Origin: an uncultured Eubacteriales bacterium
Lineage (GTDB): Bacteria > Bacillota > Clostridia > Tissierellales > Peptoniphilaceae
DNA: 56,238 bases
NCBI GenBank assembly: GCA_900540185.1
Contig: UQFH01000010.1
Span: 1 to 56,238, forward strand
Direction: 5' to 3'
A program made the translations under genes and the position numbers. This document shows, piece by piece, positions 33,207 to 43,600 of the stretch (its first letter is position 1; each line of letters begins with the position of its first letter). The notes below the pieces were generated by a model, which saw only the letters and a program-made list of their open reading frames with translations, was not told the origin of the DNA and did not search any database.

Positions 33207-33912
33207 AACGCAAGTTTCGTTTGAAAAAGCGACTGTAAAAAATGTGGTTGACGGCGACACGATTGTTGTGGACATCGACGGAGCTGAAAAGAAAGTGCGC
33301 TTCGTCGGAATTGACGCACCGGAAATGAGCACACCGAACGGAAATACATCGAAAAAATTTACGGAGGACGCAATTTTAAACAAGACCGTCTATCTTGAAA
33401 AAGACGTGTCCGAAGTCGACAAATACAACCGCCTTTTAAGATATATTTGGCTCATTTCTCCGAGCGGAATCGAAATAAACGAAAACAGCATAAGGGAAAA
33501 TATGCTGAACGGGAAAATGGTTGCTAGCGGAATGGCTGCTTTAAAAACTTATGCGCCGGACACAAAATATCAAAATATTTTCGACAAAATTCAAACCGAT
33601 GCGATAAACAACAAACTCGGCATGTGGGCGCCGGTTCCGACGGGTGCGGTTGTAAGCACGCACAAAGTCGAAGGTTGGGGTCTTCAATTCGGTACATTCG
33701 TTCCGGAAAACAGAACGAAAATCGAAAGAAAACAAAACGGCAAGACCTACTTCGCCGACACGACACAAGGATATATAAAAGGCAACGCAAGCTCGAAGAA
33801 ATACCATCTTCCGGGCATGCAAGGCTACGACAAAATCAGCGTTGTGAATGTCTGCTTCTTTAAAACTGAGGAAGAAGCGATTGCACGCGGCTTTGTAAAA
33901 GCGAAAAGATAA
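33145..33912 (+). CDS. Thermonuclease (SNase) domain with YHxPxC-like tail; 3' part of the frameshifted gene
   Basis: 255 residues in the frame that continues the stalk-domain gene. The SNase core is clear: ATVKNVVDGDTIVVDIDGAE, VRFVGIDAPEM, KFTEDAIL, VDKYNRLLRYIWL and GMAALKTYAPD. It cleaves DNA or RNA outside the cell, probably for nutrient or biofilm turnover. The C-terminal ~50 residues resemble the Ada-like metal-binding tail (KYHLPGMQGYDKIS), but the cysteine expected after YHLPG is Met. A GTG at 33145 could start it independently, but there is no ribosome site and it would lack a signal peptide. See the preceding entry for the A7 frameshift. Confidence 0.85.
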   Translation: MDWDQKNETAIVGEGYVPPAETQVSFEKATVKNVVDGDTIVVDIDGAEKKVRFVGIDAPEMSTPNGNTSKKFTEDAILNKTVYLEKDVSEVDKYNRLLRYIWLISPSGIEINENSIRENMLNGKMVASGMAALKTYAPDTKYQNIFDKIQTDAINNKLGMWAPVPTGAVVSTHKVEGWGLQFGTFVPENRTKIERKQNGKTYFADTTQGYIKGNASSKKYHLPGMQGYDKISVVNVCFFKTEEEAIARGFVKAKR

Positions 33913-33917
33913 TCTTT

Positions 33918-33954
33918 GCCCCAAATTTCTTAAAACGAGATGTGGGGCTTTTTT
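33918..33954 (+). terminator. Terminator after the thermonuclease
   Basis: GCCCCA/TGGGGC stem with a 19-nt loop followed by six Ts. Confidence 0.75.
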
Positions 33955-34017
33955 GTACAATTTTTCTTGGCGAATAAAAGAAAAAAGATTAAAATATATG
34001 TGGGAGGAGGGAGCAAC

Positions 34018-34386
34018 GTGGAAGGATTTCAAAAATATAAAATCGACTACTCGGGCGGAGCGCTCTATGTCGAAAATATAAAATGGAATGACAAAGGACT
34101 TGTTGTGGAGCCCGAAAATGAGAACTGCGAAAAAATAAAACTCATTTTTGAAAGTACGGTCTATCTTTACATAAACACATCGGAAAGCTATAAGCCGGAG
34201 TTTTGGATTGAAAATACGGAGGATTATTATCCGTTCTTGTACCCGGAAAACTCGAAAAAAATTCTCGAGCTCAAAAAAGAAGCATCTCATATTGAAAACG
34301 AAAAGATAATTCACTTTGCAATTGTCGGAGTTGAAAATATTGTTGAAGTGCTTACTTCGGATTTTCCGAAATTGTATTGGAAATAA
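34018..34386 (+). CDS. Small hypothetical protein
   Basis: 122 residues, soluble and acidic. The sequence alternates short strands (VEGFQKYKIDYSGGALYVEN, IKLIFESTVYLYINTSES) with a final segment HFAIVGVENIVEVLTSDFPK. No family recognised. I choose the GTG at 34018 because GGAGGAGGGAG lies 5 bases before it; the frame is open further upstream to 33940 but that part overlaps the terminator. Single gene, with no terminator seen before the long promoter region of the giant surface gene. Confidence 0.65.
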   Translation: MEGFQKYKIDYSGGALYVENIKWNDKGLVVEPENENCEKIKLIFESTVYLYINTSESYKPEFWIENTEDYYPFLYPENSKKILELKKEASHIENEKIIHFAIVGVENIVEVLTSDFPKLYWK

Positions 34387-34623
34387 ATTTCGGTTCACAG
34401 TTTGCAATATTTTGTTAAATGATTTATATTATTGCGTACATTTTTTGTAAAGATTGATTTAAAAATAAATTGCATAATAAAAAAGTGAAAGAATTTGCAT
34501 TTAAAGACATTTGTTTAGGTTTTATATGAATAGTTTAATATAATTTATGGTATAATATATATTATAGGTAATAATAAAATTCAATAATAAATTGAAACTA
34601 TTTTTGAAAGGAGACTATAATTT

Positions 34624-37600
34624 ATGCGAAAGGAATTTAAAACAAAACGTTTACTTGCTTTTGCACTTGCAATTATGATGCTTGTTACATCAATTCCATT
34701 GCAAGTAATGGCAAAAGATTTTGACCACGAAAATATAGTTGAAGAAAAATCTAACTATATCAATAATGTTAATGACTCAATACCGATTAAACCGGTTGTT
34801 TTGCCCGAGGGTAAAGCTGCTGCGGACTATATAATTAATCCGAATATGCCGAAGCTTTACACTATGCGTGCAGATTTTAAGGTGCCGAGAAATGATGAAG
34901 AAATTATCGGATACCAACCTTATATAGCTACTGTCGGTGATGATGAATATACCTATACTGATTTGGATAGCGGTGAGAATAAAAAGGTTCTGACAGATGC
35001 AGAAAAAAAGAGTATCTCAAATGATATAAAGTTGCCGGACATTGACGGATATACTGCACCGACACCGAAATTTAATGTGAACTATAAATATATTAAAGAC
35101 AATGCATTAAAAGGAATCAAAGATGGCGAAGATTATAATGGAGAGCACCCATATCTTTATAAGGCAAAGCAAGGAACTATAAAGATTAAACACACTTTCC
35201 AAAAACTGGAAAATCGTGATGAGTATGGTGTAAAGGATGGAGATACTGACTATACATACACACATCAAACCGGTGTAACAGGAACAGTTGTCACTATCAA
35301 GGCCCTAGATGGAGAAAAAATCAAAGGCTATGTTCCTGAAGTCAATGTCTTAACAACCCAAGTTCCACAAAATTCAACAGATTTCGAAATAGAAATGCGT
35401 TACAACCGCGCTATTTATGATGTGAATTTTGATTCCAACGGTGGAACCGATTTGCCGGGAATGACCCTTATCTATGGACAAACCGTTCCAAAATTAAATT
35501 TTGATATTGAAAAATTGGGAGCAAAGTTACAAGGCTGGAAGGTAGATAAGGATATAGATTATGTTGATGCTGCTGGAAATAAACAAACTCTTTCTAAAGA
35601 TACTCTTATTAAAAAAGAAGACTTTGAACCAGGTGGAAAATTTGCAAATGGAATAAAAAATGCCATGCCGGCAGAAGACCTTACTTTTACTGCAGAGTGG
35701 ACTGAAAATAAGAAAGCAGAATATGTAATCCAGTTTTGGACTGAAAAGCCGGATTATGATGACAAAGACGGCACACTTACTTTGCGTGACCGCTACGACT
35801 TTATCGGTGCAAGAAGAATAGATAATGCTGACACCGGTTCTACGCCGGAGCTTACTAATTTAGATATTCATGGAATCACCTTCCCGGACTTAAACGACGG
35901 ACGCTTGCAAAAGGCTCAAGATGATCCAAAGGAATTCGCCAGATATTACTTCTTAAATAAAGACTTGACCAAAGAGCAAAACGCATCTGAAAAAGACCCG
36001 AGCGTTCAAAAATCCGTCTTGTCTAACGGGGAGACGGTCTACAACGTTTACTACGACCGTAGAGTCTACACACTTTACTTTACATCCATTAATGACGAAT
36101 ATGATGATTATGCCTACTGGCCGATTATAACAAGAGATGGACAAGTCTTAGGCAAGGAAGGATCTCCTTATAAAGTATATGTAAGATTCAACCAAAGCTT
36201 AGATAAAATATGGCCGAAGGATGCGGAAGTTTCAGGTCTTCCGCAGGGTCATACCAGCGAGCCTATCGGAGATGACGGCTTAATAGGTTGGATGATAAAT
36301 AATAATAATGTCGATTATGGTGTACAAATTTTTCGTGACACGCCGCCTTATCGCTTAAGTGCAGAAGATTTTGTTGACGCTGAAGATGTAATGGGGACAG
36401 ATGACGAACATGGAAATGGTCATGCAGATAAGATACCTATAGGGAAAAATCAAACAAAAGATAGGGGCGAATATGAGATTTCCCTTGGAGCCAGCTACTT
36501 GGATACTGCCGTTATTCACCATGTTGACATTATAAAGGACGACTTCAATGGCAATGAACAAATAGATTATGACATGACCTATTGGAAGAGTGACACCAAT
36601 GCAGTCACATATCCCTTCATTTTGCCTCATCTTCAAGGATTTACCATTAAACAAGAGACAAGGCCTGCAGAATGGATAGGATTTAGAAAAAATAATGATG
36701 TTGAGAAAACTTTTGATGAATTAAATACAGAAAGAAATGCAAAAACACCTTTTAGAAGCGACGTTGACAAGATAGAATACATCTCTCATTTTCCTTGGAG
36801 CAAAAAATCCTTTAATGGGACGAATGCCTACAATTATGCAAGCTACACTCGCAACAAGTACAAGTTAAAACTAAACAACGACCCGAAGACAGTAAAAAAT
36901 GACGGAGAATATGGTGCGGGTAATATTTTAGATGTGCCTTATGAATTGCCACTAAAGGATTTGAAATTAGATACAAAACATGTGCCAGAAAGACCGGATT
37001 GGGTACCTGCGGATTGGAGCTTCTTAGGCTGGGCATTGGATACCGCCGGCGACAACCTGGTAAAAGATGGTAATGAAACCAAACTTCATTATGACCAAGT
37101 TCTCTACGCTAAGTGGGGCGAGCCGGAGACAATTTGGAGGGTAAAATTTGATCCAAATGGTGGAAGTTTAGCTGATTTAAACACAAAAAATATTTCTGAT
37201 GAATCTAAAAAACTTGAAATAGATGGCGAAACTCACACTTATCCGGAAAAAGTTGCCGGAGAAAATACATTTAATTTTGTCCATAAGATGACTCTTAAAG
37301 AACCAAAAGATGCAAATAAGAATATCATTGAACCAAGAAGACCCGGATACAACTTCGCAGGTTGGGAATTTGTAAGATATACAAAAGACAAAGACGGAAA
37401 AGACACTACAAATGAAGATACAAGTTACAAGAACCTATATAAAGTTCCTGAAATGTATCACTTTGGCAACAAAGTTGTAGGTAACGTTCACCTTAGAGCG
37501 ATTTGGAACAAACAAGACCTTGTAACAGTTGAGGCCATCCACCACTTTTTGAATGCAGATTATAGCGAAAAATCTAAGGAAGTACAAAATCTTTATAACA

Positions 37601-40600
37601 GAAGGGTTGGCTCGTATACAACAGGGCTTGGTAGTAGGCAAGGAGATGAGTACTTGCTAGTTCCTCAAGCTGAGTGGAATGCTCTTTATAATGCGAATGA
37701 TGATTATAAAACTTATAAGGGTGAAACAGGTAGAGAAAACAGCTATAACCAAATTTTAAGAGTAGAACCGGAAAAAATTCGTAATAAAAATGGCGATTTG
37801 GTAGATAATCCTAATGTCAAGAACAATCGCTTTGAATTTTTCTACAGACCGTTTAAAGAAAGAGTTTATGAAGTAAATTATCTTGATGAAAGATGCAAAG
37901 AAGAAGTTGAAACTTTTATGGAAAAGGCGAAAGCTTCCTATAAAGCTATAAAAGATAATGGTCAAATGAGTTCTGAAGAAAAGAGTGAGGCTTATAAAAA
38001 ACTTATTGCAGATAACAAAGCTGCTTTTAAAGAAATCAAAGAAAAGTATGTCATTATTCCTAACGAAAGAGTAGTAAATGGCAAACGTCATTATGATGCA
38101 AGAAATTATATAAGAATTCCTGGATGGATTTTAAATGACAAGCCACAACAACAATTATTCTTTGACATTTATGAAGACACAGACACTTTTGCCGGTATTA
38201 ATGAAACTGGACTTGATGAAATATTCTTCTTCTACAAGGATGTTAGAGTTATTGAAGTTAAAGATCCTGATGATCCAGTTCCAAAGGGCTATGTAAGAAT
38301 AAAATTTGTTGCAGAAGATGGCGGTTATTTTACAGACAGTAAGGATAATCAAGAAAAAGAGATTTATTATGATGTAATCATTGGACTTAAGTCTGATAAC
38401 ATTCCTGTTCCGCAAGAATTCGTCGGTGGGAAGAATGAAGATGGAACTGAAAAACAAAAAGAAGAAGGAAAGTACTACATCACTCCTGATGGAGGAAAGA
38501 AATTCACTAAATGGAATAATGAAAAACTTCTTAATAATGATACGATTTTAAACAAGAGTTACACTTTTAAAGCCTACTTTGACTGGTCAGGAGTAAAAGT
38601 AAATGAACTTGTAAAAACAGAAGCCTACAAGGATCCTTATGGAAAATGGGTCAATGATTTTGCTCCGACAATTGAAGAGTTAAAGAAACAAATCAAATGG
38701 GTGGATAAAAACGGTAAAGAAAGTGATTTGCCGAAGGATGCCACAGTAACAATCTTGGATGACGACGGAAATGAAATTACTCAAGAAGGCATTTATGAAA
38801 AAGTTAAAGAATTAAACAGAAATGACTCAACAGAACTTGTAAGAACCGTAAAATTCCCTGCAAAAATAAAATTTGCAGATAATTCGGTACAAGAAATCGA
38901 AATCCCTGTAAAAATTTACAAAAATGTCTACGAAGCTTTGACATCAGGGGAAATGCCGAAGGTTCTAAAAGATGCAACTGCAGCTGACGGAGATTTGGCA
39001 GATATAACCGGAAACTATGTAAAAGTTACAATAAATCCTACAAATAAGCCGGGCAATAAAGACTCAAAGATTTACTATGTAAATAAAAACGCTTGGGTAA
39101 ACATTCCTGAAGTAGATATTTCACAAGACGCAAAGGAATTGGGACTTACCAGGTGGGCTGCAGACAAAGATGCGCAAAATGAAAATGGAGAATTTGATTT
39201 TGAAAAACGTCATAAATTCACAGAGGATACAATCATTACTCCGGGATTTACAAATGATGTAGTAGAACAAACTGATCCGGATAAGAAACCTGATGTACCG
39301 GACGGCTATGTAAAGATAATAGTTAAATCGACAGATAAGGCAACGACTGAATTTACAAAAACATTCTGGGTAAATCCGACTAAGGATGTCACGGTTCAAG
39401 TAGAAAATCCGGTTGGTAAGACTGTAGCAAAAACAGCCACAGAAGAAGCTAAGGCTTATACTTTTACCGGTTGGAAATCAAATGAAAGCCCTGCAAGAAC
39501 TTGGACAAGTGAAATTAAGGGAAAATTTGAAAAGGATATAACAATTGAAGCACAGTATGATGATGTGAAAAATATTATTCCTTACGATCCCGATGAACCG
39601 ACTACAAGACCTGAAGGATATGTAAGAGTTACTTTCACAGCAGATGAGGGCTTAAAATTAAAAGAACAAAAAGCATACTATGTTAAGAAGAATGCCGGCA
39701 TAACTCTTGGAAATGCAGAACTTGTAAAACCTAAATATGATGTTGAGACAGGTTATGAGTTTACTAAGTGGGATAAGGACAACGATACCGAAATAGTTGA
39801 TAATGATATTGTTGTAACTGCAAAAGCTAAAGAATTACCTGATTCTGATACAGTAGACCACCCCGGCTATGTAAAAGTTACTTTCAAAGCAGGCGAGAAT
39901 GGTGAAATAAGAGACAACGGCAACAAAATAGAAGAAAAAGTTTACTATGTAAATCCTAATAAGTTTGTAATGCTGACGCCACCTACACCGGTGGGCAATA
40001 CAGGATATGAGTTTGCAGCATGGAGTAGCGATAAGCATACGGGCGAATTCAGTCTTGCAAACTATATAAATTACACTGAAAAAGAAACAACAATAACAGC
40101 AAACTTTAACTTAAAAGATGCAGTAGTACCAAAGACAAAAAACGATGATTCAGAAAAACCTGCAGGCTACAAGACGGTCACTTTTGACATAAGTCCGAAT
40201 ACAGGCGGTAGGATTGATGACGGCGAAACTGTAACATATTACGTCGATCCAAATAGAGAGGTTTCGCTTATCGCACCTAGAACCATAGCCGGAACAGGTT
40301 ATATGTTTGACGGATGGAGACTTGACCCGACAGCTCAAAGATTTAATCCTGCTGATAAAAAGAAATATGTTGAGGATACTACAATTTACGGTAGCTTTAC
40401 TAAACTTAAAGACATAATTCCGGCAAAAAATGATGATGGAACACCTAACTTGCAACCGACAGATTATGTAGCAGTTCTATTTATAGAAGGCGAACATGCT
40501 AAAAAAATGGAAGGAAATGCACTATTCTATGTAAATCCAAAAGCAGATCCTAAGAAAACTGTTGGAGAATTAGCACATCCTACAATTACACCTGATACCG

Positions 40601-43600
40601 GATGGAAACACAAGGGTTGGGATAAAGCTGATACTACAGCTATCGAAGATTATATGTTCGTAATTGCACAGTATGAAGCAATTGACGATGTAATTGAAAG
40701 AATCGATGAAAACACAAAGAAACCGGATGGCTATGTAACTGTTACATTCAAGTCCGGAGACCATGGTAAGCTTGACGGTATAAATGAAAAAGTTTATTAT
40801 GTAAATCCTTATAAGTATGTTAAATTAAATGCACCGGGTACAGTGCCTGCAACAGGATATGAGTTCGGATCATGGAAGAGCGACGGAAAAGTATTTAGTT
40901 TAGATAACTTTATTAAATATAAAAAAGACACAACGATTATTGCAAACTTCAACTTGGAAGGTGACGTTATCCCTAAGACAGATGATAGTGTTAAAAAACC
41001 GGATGACTTTGTAACAGTTAACTTTGAAATTGATCCATCTACAGGTGGAAAGATTAGTGACGGTGAAATTATCACTTACTTTGTAAATCCGAATAAAGCA
41101 GTAACAATTCATCCACCAAAGACAGTAGCGGACACAGGCTATGAGTTTGATAAGTGGGATAAAGATACTACAGTTCCAACGAAATATACCGAAGATGTAA
41201 CAACTGTTAAGGGTAGCTTTAAAAAGCTTGACGATATAATACAGTCCAAAGAACCGGATGGAACGGTTAATGACAAGCCGAAAGGATATGTAACAGTTCG
41301 CTATCTTAAGGGAGAACATGGAGTTTTGGATGGTCAAACAACATTCTATGTCAATCCGAAAGCAGGAAAAACTTTAAAAGAGATTGACCCGGATATAACA
41401 ATAGTTCCGATGCCGACTTACTATTTTGACAAATGGGATAAGGAAGATTCAACTATCATTGATAAAGATATCGATGTAACTGCACAGTACAAACAATTAC
41501 CTGACATTATTAAAGCGGGACCGACACAAACAGCCCCGACAGGATATGTAGTAATCATATTTGAAACAGATGGAAGAGGTACTATAAAAGGCAATCCGAA
41601 ATACGAAGATAACCCGGTTGATGAACAGGAAATAGTTTACTTTGTAAATCCTAAGAAGGGCATTAAACTCGCTGAGTTGAAAGACGGTGTTGAACCTTCA
41701 GACACGCAACTTGCAGTACCAACTCCTACCCCAAGTGAAAACAATAAATTTGAACAATGGCGTATGGCAATTGACACTAAAAAACCTATTACAAGAGGTA
41801 GAGTTCATATAGCGATGTTCAAGTCTAAACAAGTTACACTAACTTACGATAAAAACGGAGCTACAACAGGAACAGTACCTCCGGCATTGACAGTTGACTA
41901 CAAGACAAGTGTAAGACTTGCGGGCAAGGGCAATCTTGCTAAGAAAGATGCTAAATTCCTTGGATGGAAGATTGGCGATAAAACTTATCAAGCTGGCGAT
42001 CAAATCAACTTAAGAGAAAATAAAACAGCTTATGCTCAATGGGATGATGATAAGAAAATCATCGAGTATAATCCAGTTGATAATCCTACAACAAGACCAG
42101 ATGACACTTATGTAAGAGTTACATTCGCTGTGGACAACGGTCTTGAATTAAAAGAATTCAAAGCATACTACGTTAAGAAGGATGCGGGTAAAAAGCTTGG
42201 AGATACAGAACTTGTAAAACCAGGATACAGTGAAGAGATTGGATACAAGTTTGACAAGTGGGACAAGGATGACGATCTTGTAATCACAACAGACGTACTT
42301 GTAACTGCAAAGGCTACTAAGCTTGACACAGTTATTCCAGAAAAAGATAAAAATGGAAATCCAAACACTAAGCCAGAAGGCTACAAGGAAGTAGTGTTTA
42401 AAGTTAAGGATGAAGACCAATCTAAGGGTTCACTTGAAGGTGTTACAAAGTTCTATGTAAATCCAAATGAATATGTAACTATAAATCCGCCGACAACAAA
42501 TGCAAATACCGGTTATGAATTTGGAGCATGGGATAAGGACGCAACAATACCAACAGTTTATAAAGATGAAGTAACAACAATTACTGCAAGCTTTAATCCA
42601 ATTAAAGATGTTATTCCAAAGATTAATCCAGATGGAACAGAAAACAAAAAACCAGATGGATACAAGACAGTTACTTTTGTAATTGATCCAGCGACAGGTG
42701 GACAAATTGTAGATAAAGAAGTTACAGTTTACTATGTAAATCCAGATAAAGATGTAACAATTAATCCACCACAAACAATTGCAGATACCGGTTATAAATT
42801 CAATGCTTGGGATAAAAACACAACTGTTCCAACAAATTATGCAGTTGATACAACAGTAAGGGGAAGTTTCACAAAACTTGAAGACATTGTAGATGGTAGC
42901 AAGCCAAAACCGGATGGCTATGTAACAGTAACTTTTGATAAGGGCGAACATGGAAAAGAAATAGCAGGACAAACTGTTTACTATGTAAATCCTAAGGCAA
43001 ATATAACTCTTGGAGATACAAAAATCGTTAAACCGACAGTAACTCCGGAAACAGGATGGAAAGCTAATGGTTGGGATACAGAAGACACAACAGAAATTAA
43101 AAAGAATATTACAGTTACGTCACAATATACACCTATTGCTGATGTAATTCCAAAGACAAAAGATGATGAATCAGATAAACCGGATGGCTATATCACAGTA
43201 ACATTTGTTAAGGGCAAATATGGAAAAGAATTAACAGGACAAGCAATTTACTATGTCAACCCAAATAAAGCTGTAGTTCTTGAAGGCAAAGCTCCTATAG
43301 CTGTTCCAAACAAGGGTTACACTTTTGCTAGATGGGACACTTCTATAGAAAAAGCTATCCAATACAAAGACGGCGATAAAATTACAGCTCTTTACAATGA
43401 ACCTGGAAATATTTCTGAAACAGAAGTTGCAGGTTACGTAAAGGTTGAATTTAAACAAGGCCAACATGGAAATCTAGATGGAAAAACGGAATATTGGATT
43501 AAACCTGGAGTTGAAGTTAATATCCCTGCACCAACAGTTAAGCCAAATGTCGGATATAAATTTGATAAATGGGACAGGGGTTTAACAGTAACTCTAAAGG

